A stretch of DNA of 64,000 bases from Pseudomonas sp. Irchel 3H7 (GTDB lineage: Bacteria > Pseudomonadota > Gammaproteobacteria > Pseudomonadales > Pseudomonadaceae). The stretch lies in the NCBI RefSeq assembly GCF_900187605.1, contig NZ_FYEA01000010.1, forward strand, positions 186,001-250,000. The letters are read 5' to 3'. Each line of letters opens with the position of its first letter. Position 1 is the first letter of the stretch. A program made the position numbers and the translations under genes. Below are positions 1 to 8,343 of the stretch, one piece after another. A model generated the notes under the pieces. That model was not told where the DNA came from and made no database searches. It worked only from the letters and a program-made list of their open reading frames with translations.

Positions 1-1
1 C

Positions 2-250
2 TATCGTTGGCTGTTCATTGAGTTACTGGCCGTGCCGGAGCAAGGTCGCGGCAAGGGTATCGGCTCGCAGTTGATGCAGAGGGCGGAAGATCTGGCACGG
101 GAAAAAGACTGCGTTGGCATCTGGCTCGACACCTTCTCCTTCCAGGCACCGGAGTTTTACAAGAAGCTTGGATTTAGCGAATGCGGAGAGATTCTGGATT
201 ATCCACTGGGGCATAAGCGGCATTTCTTCCAGAAGCGATTGATCGGTTGA
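2..250 (+). CDS. GNAT family N-acetyltransferase, 5'-truncated by the window edge
   Basis: The reading frame is open from base 2 and ends with TGA at 248-250, so only the C-terminal ~82 residues are present. They contain the acetyl-CoA pyrophosphate-binding loop of the GNAT fold (VPEQGRGKGIGSQLM, the Q/RxxGxG/A motif) and a C-terminal YKKLGF segment, the usual motif B and end of the fold. GNAT enzymes move an acetyl group from acetyl-CoA to an amine; the substrate cannot be told from this half. An internal GTG at 32 could be mistaken for a start, but the conserved strand before it (RWLFIELLAV) shows the gene begins upstream of the window. Confidence 0.85.
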   Translation, partial: YRWLFIELLAVPEQGRGKGIGSQLMQRAEDLAREKDCVGIWLDTFSFQAPEFYKKLGFSECGEILDYPLGHKRHFFQKRLIG

Positions 251-261
251 ATGTTGCGGCC

Positions 262-317
262 CCTTCGTCGGAAGGCCACCCGGAGCGAGCCTGCTCCGGG
301 CGGCCTTCCGACGAAGG
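262..317. terminator. Long interrupted palindrome between convergent genes
   Basis: A 16-bp perfect inverted repeat (262-277 with 302-317) encloses a second 7-bp inverted pair (279-285 with 294-300) around a short loop, giving a very stable hairpin. It lies between the convergent acetyltransferase and lipoprotein genes, where a bidirectional terminator is expected. There is no long T tract. The inner loop contains GAGCCTGCTC, the core of the family-B REP repeats found elsewhere in the window, so it may be a decayed or recombined REP. Confidence 0.6.
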
Positions 318-346
318 CGGGTTGAGCATCACTGCGACAATTGCCC

Positions 347-697
347 CTACAGGCAAGTCGCTAAAGCCGCCAACCGGCGCTTGGCGACAAAGTCATCCTT
401 CTGCGCGTAGTAATTCAACGTCGTGCCCGATGCCTGGGTAATCACGTCGACAAACGACTCTGCCGAACGGGTGTACACCGTCGTCCCGCCGGACTTGCGC
501 GGTTCCAGATACGCCGCCGCATCCACACCGAACACCGCTTCGTCCTGCCAACCAAACTGCACACACTGCGCCACGACTTTTTCAGCCTTGTCCGACGTCA
601 ACACCTTGTACGGGGTTTTCGTGCGAGCATCGTCCATCACCGAGCCTGCGCAACCGGCCAGCAATGTCGCGGCCAGCGCTACCATCAGAATTCGCAT
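347..697 (-). CDS. Small predicted lipoprotein of unknown function
   Basis: The product has 116 residues. Residues 1-16 form a short hydrophobic signal ending in LLAGC, a good lipobox with Cys16 as the lipidation site, so the mature protein is expected to be anchored in the inner or outer membrane. Asp is not at +2 (Ala follows Cys), which favours outer-membrane sorting by the Lol system; lolA itself is at 10.2-10.8 kb. The mature part is small and soluble with two further cysteines (in VAQCVQF and at the C-terminus, ATCL) that could form a disulfide. I do not recognise a named family. It is transcribed alone, facing the acetyltransferase. Confidence 0.75.
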   Translation of the reverse strand: MRILMVALAATLLAGCAGSVMDDARTKTPYKVLTSDKAEKVVAQCVQFGWQDEAVFGVDAAAYLEPRKSGGTTVYTRSAESFVDVITQASGTTLNYYAQKDDFVAKRRLAALATCL

Positions 698-831
698 TGC
701 ATTCGCTCATTCAGAAAAAAGCGGACTGTATCATCGCAGCAGCAGGAATCGTTCTGCTTTACTGCATTTATAGCGCGACACGCGCAGGTCGCTGCGGCAA
801 CCTAAGCTCATCAGCCTCACAAGGAAAACAC

Positions 832-1161
832 ATGGCGCCTACCGACCAGCGACATGAACATGCCCTGAAAGTGTTTCTCGACGCGCGTCCCGAACTGCGC
901 GAAACCCTCGATCACCTCAACCCGTTGCTGGCCCAGGCCAAAGGCGAAACTCAAGCGCAGTATCGCGAAGAGCGACTGCATGAAGCGTTTGAGGCTGAAG
1001 CGGAAAGTCTCGGGCTGTTTGCCTGGGAGCTCACCTTGCAACTGACCGCTGATTCGTCTGAGGAATACCAGGCGCAGCGTCTGGAAGTGCATCGCGAAGT
1101 CGCGGAAATGGCCGGAATGGATTGGCTGGAATATTGCGATCTGTATGGCATAGAGCCGTAA
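832..1161 (+). CDS. DUF6388-like small acidic protein, function unknown
   Basis: The product has 109 residues, acidic and predicted all-helical, without a signal peptide or membrane segment. The frame is open further upstream, but ATG 832 is chosen because AGGAAA lies just before it and the upstream residues look non-coding. The body (HALKVFLDARPEL, then an EEYQAQRLEVHREVAEMAG helix and a WLEYC end) resembles a family annotated in Pseudomonas as DUF6388; that name is from memory and moderately certain. The gene is followed after 25 bp by a YoaK-type membrane protein gene, so the two may be co-transcribed. Confidence 0.75.
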   Translation: MAPTDQRHEHALKVFLDARPELRETLDHLNPLLAQAKGETQAQYREERLHEAFEAEAESLGLFAWELTLQLTADSSEEYQAQRLEVHREVAEMAGMDWLEYCDLYGIEP

Positions 1162-1186
1162 CCTCCGCCTAAGGACACCGCCACTC

Positions 1187-1891
1187 ATGCTGCCATCCGC
1201 CTCGACTCACCGCGCCAGCCCCGGCCACCTGCACACACAGAAGTGGCGCGGGCGGATTGGTCTGGCGCTGGTGGCCAGCCTCTCGGTACTGGCCGGAATG
1301 ACCGACGCCATTGGCTTTATGGCCAGCGGCGACTTCGTCTCGTTCATGAGCGGCAACACCACCCGACTTGCCGTGGCAATCAGCGATGGCGATGTCGGGC
1401 TGACTGCGCGATTGTTGATCCTCGTCGCAACATTTATTGTCGGCAATGCCTTGGGGGTTGTCGTCGCACGTTTTGGCGGACGCCGGGCGCTGCCTCTGCT
1501 GCTGTGTATCGCCACCCTGCTGTGCGCGGCGGCGGCCTGGCCATTCGACACGCAACTGCCAGCGCTGCTGGCGGCGATCATAGCGATGGGCATGCTCAAC
1601 GCGGCGGTCGAAGAAGTGAATGGCTTGCCGGTCGGGCTGACTTACGTGACTGGCGCGTTGTCGCGGTTCGGCCGTGGATTGGGCCGCTGGATGCTTGGCG
1701 AACGGCGCAGCGGCTGGCGGGTGCAGCTGGTGCCCTGGAGCGGAATGTTTCTCGGCGCGATTCTGGGCGCAGTGCTGGAGCATCATCTTGGACTCAAGGC
1801 GATGTTCGTCAGCGGGTTGCTGGCCGCGATGATCGGGCTGCTCTCCCTGAAAATTCCGCGGCGCTGGCAACTGGGCTACATGCCTCGCTAA
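1187..1891 (+). CDS. YoaK/DUF1275 family integral membrane protein
   Basis: This is a 234-residue protein with about six hydrophobic segments. The first (ALVASLSVLAGMTDAIGF) carries the G-x-x-D-A/AIGF pattern that starts DUF1275 proteins. It continues with the family's FVSFMSGNTTRLAV motif around residues 50-65, which is highly diagnostic. The family (E. coli YoaK and relatives) is widespread and its transport or signalling role is unproven. A ribosome-binding site (AAGGACA) sits upstream of ATG 1187. It follows the DUF6388-like gene at 25 bp and is separated from the tus operon by a REPIN. Confidence 0.85.
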   Translation: MLPSASTHRASPGHLHTQKWRGRIGLALVASLSVLAGMTDAIGFMASGDFVSFMSGNTTRLAVAISDGDVGLTARLLILVATFIVGNALGVVVARFGGRRALPLLLCIATLLCAAAAWPFDTQLPALLAAIIAMGMLNAAVEEVNGLPVGLTYVTGALSRFGRGLGRWMLGERRSGWRVQLVPWSGMFLGAILGAVLEHHLGLKAMFVSGLLAAMIGLLSLKIPRRWQLGYMPR

Positions 1892-1912
1892 TCAACGCCC
1901 GCCCCGTGCTCC

Positions 1913-2007
1913 CTGTAGGAGCTGTCGAGTGAAACGAGGCTGCGATCTTTTGATCTTGTTTTTCAAAATCAAAATCAACAGATCGCAGCGTGCCGCAGCT
2001 CCTACAG
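1913..2007. repeat. REPIN-like palindrome, family A (degenerate copy)
   Basis: Two inverted REP arms, CTGTAGGAGCTG...GAGGCTGCGATC and GATCGCAGCGTGCCGCAGCTCCTACAG, are separated by an AT-rich centre (TTTTGATCTTGTTTTTC). The same family recurs at 5569-5645, 33147-33240 and 52383-52483. This copy has diverged in its left arm. It lies between the YoaK-type gene and tusD. Confidence 0.85.
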
Positions 2008-2091
2008 AGATCGTGTTTCCCTGTAAGCGCTGCGATCCTTTGCGGCCTGCAATGCTTTATCATGGCCGCAGTTTTGCTGATCGAGTCCGTC

Positions 2092-2484
2092 ATGAAGTTT
2101 GCCATCGCGCTGTTTTCCGCCGCCCATGCGCCCTCCTCGCGCCGCGCCCTGCTGTTTGCGCAGGCTGCGCTGGCCGGCGGGCATGAGATCGTCCGGCTGT
2201 TTTTCTATCAGGACGGCGTTTATAACGCCTCGGATGCGCTCGTCACTCCGCAGGACGAACTGGATTTGCCCAAACAATGGCGCAGCTTCATAACCGAGCA
2301 GAATCTGGATGGCGTGGTGTGTATCGCCGCCGCCCTGCGTCGCGGTGCGCTCAACGCTGAAGAAGCCAAACGCTATCAACGTGACGCCGTCTCAGTCAGC
2401 GCGCCGTGGGAATTGTCCGGCCTCGGTCAGTTGCATGACGCGGTGCAAGACGCCGACCGTTTGATCTGCTTTGGAGGTGCGTGA
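2092..2484 (+). CDS. tusD: Sulfurtransferase TusD
   Basis: The 130-residue DsrE-family protein is the usual length. With TusB and TusC it forms the TusBCD hexamer that takes a persulfide from TusA and hands it to TusE for 2-thiouridine synthesis at tRNA position 34. The active cysteine is Cys77 in VVCIAAALRRG, the equivalent of E. coli TusD Cys78. ATG 2092 is chosen because it gives the family N-terminus MKFAIALFS; the longer frame upstream is not conserved-looking. tusC starts 1 bp after the stop. The chain ends at MnmA, encoded at 25.3 kb in this window. Confidence 0.95.
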   Translation: MKFAIALFSAAHAPSSRRALLFAQAALAGGHEIVRLFFYQDGVYNASDALVTPQDELDLPKQWRSFITEQNLDGVVCIAAALRRGALNAEEAKRYQRDAVSVSAPWELSGLGQLHDAVQDADRLICFGGA

Positions 2485-2485
2485 G

Positions 2486-2842
2486 ATGGCCAAGTCCCTG
2501 TTGATCATCAGCCGCCAGTCGCCGTGGTCTGGCCCCGGCGCTCGCGAAGCGCTGGACATCGTGCTGGCCGGTGGCGCCTTCGATCTGCCCGTTGGCTTGC
2601 TGTTTCTGGATGATGGCGTGCTGCAACTCGCCGCCGGGCAAAACGCCAAGGCCCTGCAACAGAAAGACCTCAGCGCCAACCTGCAGGCGCTGCCGATGTT
2701 CGGCGTAGAAGAACTGTTTTACTGCGCCGACAGCGCCAGCACACGCGGTCTCGGCAATCTGTCGCTGGCCGAAGCGCAGCCGCTGGCCGCCGAACAAATC
2801 ACCGCCCTTATTGACCGTTACGACCAGGTGATCACCCTCTGA
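2486..2842 (+). CDS. tusC: Sulfur relay protein TusC
   Basis: The 118-residue DsrE/F-like protein is a subunit of the TusBCD sulfur relay complex. It starts MAKSLLIISRQSPWSG, typical of TusC, and has a flavodoxin-like alternation of hydrophobic strands. ATG 2486 lies 1 bp after the tusD stop with GGAGGTG upstream. The last base of its TGA is the first base of the tusB ATG, indicating tight translational coupling. TusC is a structural partner; the cysteine that carries sulfur in the complex is on TusD. Confidence 0.93.
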   Translation: MAKSLLIISRQSPWSGPGAREALDIVLAGGAFDLPVGLLFLDDGVLQLAAGQNAKALQQKDLSANLQALPMFGVEELFYCADSASTRGLGNLSLAEAQPLAAEQITALIDRYDQVITL

Positions 2843-3135
2843 TGTCGACTTTGCATGTGTTGTCTCATTCCCCGTTCGGCGACGATCGCCTGAGCAGTTG
2901 CCTGCGCCTGATCGGCAGCGCTGATGCCCTGCTGCTGTCCGGCGATGCCGTCTATGCATTGCAACCGGGCACAGCGCCATTCACCGATCTGCAAAGCCGC
3001 CAGATCAAACTGTGGGTTCTGGCCGAAGATGCACAGGCTCGCGCCATCGAAGTCCCGGACTGGGCCGAAGCGATCGATTACCCGGCCTTCGTCGAACTGT
3101 CGATACACCACGACAAGGTCAACAGCTGGCTATGA
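2842..3135 (+). CDS. tusB: Sulfur relay protein TusB (DsrH family)
   Basis: The 97-residue protein has the DsrH/TusB length and opening (MSTLHVLSHSPF, then LRLIGSADALLLSGDAVYAL). It completes the TusB-C-D heterohexamer in the cytoplasm. The start overlaps the tusC stop by one base and its own stop overlaps the start of tusE in an ATGA, so tusDCBE and the following gene form one coupled operon. Confidence 0.92.
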   Translation: MSTLHVLSHSPFGDDRLSSCLRLIGSADALLLSGDAVYALQPGTAPFTDLQSRQIKLWVLAEDAQARAIEVPDWAEAIDYPAFVELSIHHDKVNSWL

Positions 3136-3467
3136 ATTCCATGACCGTCGGCGCCCGCGCCATCGAACTGGACAAGGATGGCTTTCTCGTCGACCTCAGC
3201 GACTGGTCGGCTGATGTCGCCAGCGCCCTCGCCGCTGCCGAAGAGATCGAGCTGACTCCGGAGCACTGGGAAGTCCTCGAGCTGCTGCGCAGCTTCTACG
3301 CCGAATTCCAGCTGTCACCGGCCACCCGGCCGTTGATCAAGTACACCGCGTTGAAACTCGGCCCGGACAAAGGCAACAGCCTGCACCTGAACCGACTGTT
3401 CAAAGGCACCCCCGCCAAACTCGCCGCGAAACTGGCGGGCCTGCCCAAACCGACGAATTGCTTATGA
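3132..3467 (+). CDS. tusE: Sulfurtransferase TusE (DsrC family)
   Basis: The 111-residue DsrC-like protein accepts persulfide sulfur from TusD and presents it to MnmA bound to tRNA. The sequence shows the DsrC core (LDKDGFLVDLSDW, LTPEHWEVLELLRSFY, SPATRPLIKY) and the mobile C-terminal arm ending KPTNCL, with the reactive cysteine at position 110, second from the end as in TusE. Only the single arm cysteine is present, as expected for TusE rather than for dissimilatory DsrC. It overlaps tusB and the next gene by ATGA. Confidence 0.95.
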   Translation: MNSMTVGARAIELDKDGFLVDLSDWSADVASALAAAEEIELTPEHWEVLELLRSFYAEFQLSPATRPLIKYTALKLGPDKGNSLHLNRLFKGTPAKLAAKLAGLPKPTNCL

Positions 3468-4465
3468 CCGACTTTCCAGCGCTGACCCTCGAAACGCCAG
3501 CCGAACATCCGTTCGCTCAATTCGTGCGCATCCTCGGCAAGGGCAAACGCGGCGCCCGCGACCTGACCCGTGAAGAAGCCCGCGAAGCGATGGGCCTGGT
3601 GCTCGACGACAAGGTCGAAGACACCCAGCTCGGCGCGTTCCTGATGTTGCTGCGGCACAAAGAAGAAAGCGCCGAGGAGATGGCCGGTTTCACCGAAGCC
3701 CTGCGCGAGCGCTTGCAGGCCCCCAAGCTGAACGTCGATCTGGACTGGCCGACCTATGCCGGCAAAAAGCGCCATCTGCCGTGGTACCTGCTGGCAGCCA
3801 AGTGTCTGGCACAGAACGGAGTGCGCATCTTTATGCACGGCGGCGGCGCGCACACGGCCGGGCGGCTGTACAGCGAGCAATTGCTCGGCGAATTGAACAT
3901 CCCGTTGTGCCGGACCTGGCAGCAGACCGGCACGGCGCTGGACAACGGCGGACTGGCGTTCATGCCGCTGGTGGACTGGGCGCCACAACTGCAGAAGATG
4001 ATCGACCTGCGCAACACCCTTGGCCTGCGTTCGCCGATTCATTCCCTGGCGCGGATTCTCAATCCGCTGGGCGCACGCTGCGGCCTGCAAAGCATCTTCC
4101 ACCCCGGCTATCAGGCGGTGCATCGCGATGCCAGCGGTCTGCTCGGCGACACCGCGATTGTGGTCAAGGGTGACGGTGGCGAAATCGAGATCAACCCGGA
4201 TGCCGACAGTCACTTGTACGGCACCACTGGCGGCGAGAGCTGGGACGAGGAATGGCCGCAATTGTCGGCGCAACGCCACGTCAAACCGGCAACTTTGGAC
4301 GTTGAACATCTGAAAGCCGTGTGGCGTGGCGACGTGGTCGACAGCTACCCACAAATGGCCCTGATTGCGACCATGGCCCTGGCCTTGCGCGGCCTCGGTC
4401 AAAACCGCGAACAAGCCTTCGCAACCGCCGAGCAGTACTGGGCCGCGCGGAACAAATCGATTTAA
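3464..4465 (+). CDS. YbiB-like protein of the glycosyltransferase family 3 / TrpD2 fold
   Basis: The 333-residue protein is related to anthranilate phosphoribosyltransferase (TrpD). Its N-terminal helical domain (LGKGKRGARDLTREEAREAM, then LGAFLMLLRHKEES) and the phosphate-binding glycine segment near residue 127 (HGGGAHTAGR) match E. coli YbiB, a TrpD2 protein known to bind nucleic acid rather than make tryptophan. The typical TrpD pyrophosphate loop GTGGD is replaced, so a biosynthetic role is unlikely. ATG 3464 overlaps the tusE stop (ATGA). The location as fifth gene of the tus operon suggests a link to tRNA metabolism, which is an inference. Confidence 0.85.
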   Translation: MTDFPALTLETPAEHPFAQFVRILGKGKRGARDLTREEAREAMGLVLDDKVEDTQLGAFLMLLRHKEESAEEMAGFTEALRERLQAPKLNVDLDWPTYAGKKRHLPWYLLAAKCLAQNGVRIFMHGGGAHTAGRLYSEQLLGELNIPLCRTWQQTGTALDNGGLAFMPLVDWAPQLQKMIDLRNTLGLRSPIHSLARILNPLGARCGLQSIFHPGYQAVHRDASGLLGDTAIVVKGDGGEIEINPDADSHLYGTTGGESWDEEWPQLSAQRHVKPATLDVEHLKAVWRGDVVDSYPQMALIATMALALRGLGQNREQAFATAEQYWAARNKSI

Positions 4466-4556
4466 CCGATCATTCACGCCCGATCTTTGCGCTTTTTGTT
4501 CGAACTCATCGGAATAGACTCGACTCCAACGATTATTGGTTTACGGAGTCTTGATC

Positions 4557-5558
4557 ATGGGTTTACTCGTCGATGGCCACTGGCAGGACAAGTGGTACGA
4601 AAGCAGCAAGGACGGCGCGTTCCAGCGTGAACAGGCCAAACGCCGCAACTGGGTCACCGCCAACGGTGAACCCGGCCCCAGCGGTGAAGGCGGTTTTGCC
4701 GCTGAAGCCGGGCGCTATCACCTCTACGTTTCCCTCGCCTGTCCATGGGCGCATCGCACGCTAATCCTGCGCAAGCTCAAAGGCCTGGAAAGTCTGATCG
4801 ACGTCTCGGTGGTCAGTTGGCTGATGCTGGAAAACGGCTGGACCTTCGACACGGTACTCGGCTCAACCGGCGACAAGCTCGATGGCTTCGACTTCATGCA
4901 CCAGCGCTATACCGCCGACACGGCCGATTACACCGGCCGCGTTACTGTGCCGGTGCTGTGGGACAAGAAGCTCAAACGCATCGTCAGCAACGAATCAGCG
5001 GAGATCATCCGCATGTTCAACAGCGCGTTTGATGATCTGACCGGCAATGATCTGGATTTCTACCCGGCGCCGTTGCGCGGTGAAATCGATGCGCTGAACG
5101 AGCGGATTTATCCGGCGGTGAACAACGGCGTGTACCGCGCAGGTTTTGCAACGTCGCAACAGGCTTATGAAGAAGCGTTCGATGAGGTGTTTGCCGAACT
5201 CGATCACCTTGAAGGCGTTTTAAGCGCAAACCGCTATCTGAGCGGCGAATACCTCACTGAAGCTGACGTGCGCCTGTTCACTACGATCATCCGGTTTGAT
5301 GCGGTGTATCACGGGCACTTCAAGTGCAATCTGCGGCGCATTGCCGATTATCCGAACCTGTCGAACTGGCTGCGGGAGATGTATCAGTTGCCGGGGATTG
5401 CCGAGACGGTGGATTTCCAGCACATCAAGAATCACTACTACGGCAGTCACAAGACGATCAACCCGACGGGGGTTGTGCCGAAGGGGCCGGAGCAGGATTT
5501 CACCGTGGCGCATGATCGGGCGCGGTTGGCTGGGAAAGGGGTTTGGTTGAAGGGTTAA
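4557..5558 (+). CDS. Glutathionyl-hydroquinone reductase (YqjG-type, Xi-class glutathione transferase)
   Basis: The 333-residue cytoplasmic enzyme has the length of E. coli YqjG. The thioredoxin-like domain has the catalytic Cys62 in LACPWAHRTL, the CPWAH signature of Xi-class enzymes. The helical C-terminal domain includes the YLSGEYLTEADVRLFTT motif and the family's conserved RFDAVYHGHFKCN stretch. These enzymes remove glutathione from glutathionyl-hydroquinones, a quinone-recycling and detoxification step. ATG 4557 follows a GGAG ribosome site; an upstream in-frame codon at 4536 is less likely. The gene is monocistronic and faces cysG across a REPIN hairpin. Confidence 0.92.
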   Translation: MGLLVDGHWQDKWYESSKDGAFQREQAKRRNWVTANGEPGPSGEGGFAAEAGRYHLYVSLACPWAHRTLILRKLKGLESLIDVSVVSWLMLENGWTFDTVLGSTGDKLDGFDFMHQRYTADTADYTGRVTVPVLWDKKLKRIVSNESAEIIRMFNSAFDDLTGNDLDFYPAPLRGEIDALNERIYPAVNNGVYRAGFATSQQAYEEAFDEVFAELDHLEGVLSANRYLSGEYLTEADVRLFTTIIRFDAVYHGHFKCNLRRIADYPNLSNWLREMYQLPGIAETVDFQHIKNHYYGSHKTINPTGVVPKGPEQDFTVAHDRARLAGKGVWLKG

Positions 5559-5568
5559 TAGCAAAAAG

Positions 5569-5645
5569 CAAAAGATCGCAGCCTTCGGCAGCTCCTACAG
5601 GGAACGCATTCTCATGTAGGAGCTGCCGAAGGCTGCGATCTTTTG
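5569..5645. repeat. REPIN-like palindrome, family A (31-bp perfect arms)
   Basis: The arms at 5569-5599 and 5615-5645 are perfectly complementary over 31 bp (core GATCGCAGCCTTCGGCAGCT) around a 15-bp centre. It sits exactly between the convergent hydroquinone reductase gene and cysG, with T-rich ends on both strands (CTTTTG), so it probably also serves as a bidirectional terminator. The arm order is inverted relative to the copies at 1913, 33147 and 52383. Confidence 0.9.
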
Positions 5646-5652
5646 ATCTGAC

Positions 5653-7047
5653 TCAGACCTGCGCCTGAGCCCCTTCGAACCACGCCAGTTTCTCGCGCAG
5701 TTGCACCACTTCACCAACGATCACCAGTGTCGGCGCATGCACTTCATGCTCCGCCACCAATCGCGGCAGATCGGCCAGCGTGCCGGTAAAGACCCGCTGA
5801 TTGACCGTGGTGCCCTGCTGAATCAACGCCGCCGGGGTATCTGCTGAACGACCATGCTTGATCAGTTGTTCACAAATGACCGGCAAGCCGACCAGGCCCA
5901 TGTAGAACACCAGCGTCTGCGCCGGGGCGACGAGGTCGGCCCATGGCAGATCGGTGGAACCGTCCTTCAAATGCCCGGTGACAAAGCGCACCGACTGCGC
6001 GTAATCACGATGCGTCAGCGGAATCCCTGCATACGCCGCACAACCGCTGGCTGCGGTGATACCCGGCACCACCTGAAACGGAATGCCGTGAGCGGCCAGT
6101 TCTTCGATCTCTTCGCCGCCACGGCCGAAGATAAACGGATCACCGCCCTTCAACCGCACCACACGTTTGCCGGCCTTGGCCAGATCGACCAGTTGCTGGT
6201 TGATCTGATCCTGCGGCACGGCGTGATCAGCACGACGTTTGCCGACATAAACCCGCTCGGCATCGCGACGGCATAGCTCAAGAATCGCAGGTGCAACCAA
6301 ACGGTCGTACAGCACCACGTCGGCTTGCTGCATCAGGCGCAAGGCCTTGAAGGTCAGCAGGTCCGGATCGCCCGGGCCCGCGCCGACCAGATACACCTCA
6401 CCGGTGGTGACCATGGCTTCGCCATCGATCTTGGCTTGCAGCAGACGTTCGGCCTCGGCGCCCTGCCCGGCCAGTTGCCGATCGGCAATCGGTCCCTGAA
6501 AGACGTCTTCCCAGAAACCACGACGCTGCTGCACATCCGGAAACAGGCCTTTCACCTGATTACGGAAACGCGCGGCGAGCCCGGCCAATTGGCCGTATGT
6601 CGACGGAATCCAGGTTTCGATCTTGGCGCGGATCAAACGCGCCAGCACCGGTGCATCGCCGCCGCTGGACACGGCAATGATCAGCGGCGAGCGATCGACG
6701 ATCGCCGGGAAGATCACGCTGCACAAGGCCGGCGCGTCGACCACGTTGACCGGCACGCAGCGCTTATGAGCATCGGTGGAGACTTGTGCGTTCAGTGTCT
6801 CATCGTCGGTAGCGGCAATAATCAGCCCGCAACCGTCCAGATCTGCCTCGACGTAACCACGCAACAGGCATTCACCGCCAGAAGCAGCGACCAGCTCACG
6901 CAGTTGCGTTTCGATTTCAGGTGCGACCACCCGCAGCAGCGCACCGGCATCGGCCAGCAGGCGGGATTTGCGCAAGGCAATTTCCCCCCCACCGACGACC
7001 AACACACGACTGCCGCGCAGGTTGTGAAACAGCGGCAGATATTTCAT
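5653..7047 (-). CDS. cysG: Siroheme synthase CysG (trifunctional)
   Basis: The 464-residue protein has two parts. The N-terminal precorrin-2 dehydrogenase/sirohydrochlorin ferrochelatase module has an NAD-binding glycine loop at 18-21 (VVGGGE) and the SSGG segment at 127-130. The C-terminal uroporphyrinogen III methyltransferase has VGAGPGDPDLL at 221-231 and the RLKGGDPFIFGRGGEE motif. Together they make siroheme for sulfite and nitrite reductases. Its ATG abuts the serS stop codon directly, so it is the last gene of a serS-cysG unit. Siroheme and the nearby tus genes are both parts of sulfur metabolism. Confidence 0.97.
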   Translation of the reverse strand: MKYLPLFHNLRGSRVLVVGGGEIALRKSRLLADAGALLRVVAPEIETQLRELVAASGGECLLRGYVEADLDGCGLIIAATDDETLNAQVSTDAHKRCVPVNVVDAPALCSVIFPAIVDRSPLIIAVSSGGDAPVLARLIRAKIETWIPSTYGQLAGLAARFRNQVKGLFPDVQQRRGFWEDVFQGPIADRQLAGQGAEAERLLQAKIDGEAMVTTGEVYLVGAGPGDPDLLTFKALRLMQQADVVLYDRLVAPAILELCRRDAERVYVGKRRADHAVPQDQINQQLVDLAKAGKRVVRLKGGDPFIFGRGGEEIEELAAHGIPFQVVPGITAASGCAAYAGIPLTHRDYAQSVRFVTGHLKDGSTDLPWADLVAPAQTLVFYMGLVGLPVICEQLIKHGRSADTPAALIQQGTTVNQRVFTGTLADLPRLVAEHEVHAPTLVIVGEVVQLREKLAWFEGAQAQV

Positions 7048-8328
7048 TTAGCCGATGACCTCAAGGCCACCCATGTACGGCTTCAGCACGTCCGGCACAC
7101 GGATCGAACCATCGGCCTGCTGGTAGTTTTCCAGCACAGCAACCAGCGTACGGCCAACAGCCAGACCGGAACCGTTCAAGGTGTGCACCAGCTCAGGCTT
7201 GCCGGTTTCCGGGTTACGGAAGCGCGCCTGCATGCGACGGGCCTGGAAATCGCCGCAGTTCGAGCACGAGGAGATTTCGCGGTACTTGTCCTGGCTCGGG
7301 ATCCACACTTCCAGATCGTAAGTCTTGACCGCGCTGAAGCCCATGTCGCCGGTGCACAGTGCCAGGGTGCGATAAGGCAGACCGAGCAATTGCAGCACCT
7401 TTTCAGCGTTGGCAGTCAGACCTTCCAGCGCTTCCATCGAAGTCGATGGCTCAACGATCTGGACCATTTCAACTTTGTCGAACTGGTGCTGACGGATCAT
7501 GCCGCGCGTGTCGCGACCCGACGCGCCGGCTTCGCTGCGGAAGCACGGAGTATGCGCGACGAACTTGATCGGCAGCAGTTTCGAATCGACGATTTCACCT
7601 GCCACGATGTTGGTCAGCGATACTTCGGCTGTCGGGATCAAATACAGATCGGCTTCGCCTTCGCGAGCGATCTTGAACAGGTCTTCTTCGAACTTCGGCA
7701 GTTGACCGGTGCCTTGCAGTGCCGGGGCCTGAACCAGATAAGGCGTGTACGCCTCTTCGTAGCCGTGCTCGTTGACGTGCAGGTTGATCATGAACTGCGC
7801 CAGTGCGCGGTGCAGACGGGCGATCGGGCCACGCAGCAGGGCAAAACGGGCGCCGGACAGCTTGGCGGCGGTTTCGAAATCCAGCCAGCCGAACTTCTCG
7901 CCCAGCGCCACGTGGTCTTTCACTTCGAAATCGAATGCAGTCGGCGTGCCCCAGCGGCGGACTTCAACGTTGTCGTCTTCGTCTTTGCCGACCGGAACGG
8001 ATTCGTGTGGCAGGTTCGGGATACCGAGCAGGATCGAGTCCAGTTCGGTCTGGATCGCGTCCAGTTCGACTTTACCGGCACTCAGTTCGCCCGCCATGCG
8101 CTCGACGTCCGCCATCAACGGCGCGATGTCTTCGCCGCGCTGCTTGGCCTGACCGATGGATTTGGAACGCGCGTTACGCTCAGCCTGCAGTGCTTCGGTG
8201 CGGGTCTGGACGGTCTTGCGCTGTTCTTCCAGCGCTTCGATGCGCGCGGTATCCAGGGCAAAGCCACGGGAAGCCAGGCGGTCCGCTACGTCCTGAAGGT
8301 TGCTACGTAACAGTTTGGAATCGAGCAT
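7048..8328 (-). CDS. serS: Serine--tRNA ligase
   Basis: The 426-residue class II aminoacyl-tRNA synthetase has the family's usual length. It charges tRNA-Ser (and tRNA-Sec) with serine. The N-terminal ~110 residues form the two-helix coiled-coil arm that reads the long variable arm of tRNA-Ser (TARIEALEEQRKTVQTRTEA). Class II motif 2 is visible (FRSEAGASGRDTRGM) and motif 3 lies near the end (LNGSGLAVGRTLVAVLE). It starts 15 bp downstream of crcB and abuts cysG with no gap, consistent with one minus-strand operon. Confidence 0.98.
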   Translation of the reverse strand: MLDSKLLRSNLQDVADRLASRGFALDTARIEALEEQRKTVQTRTEALQAERNARSKSIGQAKQRGEDIAPLMADVERMAGELSAGKVELDAIQTELDSILLGIPNLPHESVPVGKDEDDNVEVRRWGTPTAFDFEVKDHVALGEKFGWLDFETAAKLSGARFALLRGPIARLHRALAQFMINLHVNEHGYEEAYTPYLVQAPALQGTGQLPKFEEDLFKIAREGEADLYLIPTAEVSLTNIVAGEIVDSKLLPIKFVAHTPCFRSEAGASGRDTRGMIRQHQFDKVEMVQIVEPSTSMEALEGLTANAEKVLQLLGLPYRTLALCTGDMGFSAVKTYDLEVWIPSQDKYREISSCSNCGDFQARRMQARFRNPETGKPELVHTLNGSGLAVGRTLVAVLENYQQADGSIRVPDVLKPYMGGLEVIG

Positions 8329-8343
8329 GTCGGTTTCTCGTTA

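Noticed and set aside
6325..8310. 661-codon open frame antisense to cysG and serS
   Set aside because: Both opposite-strand genes are unambiguous; the frame has no family match by eye and no ribosome site.
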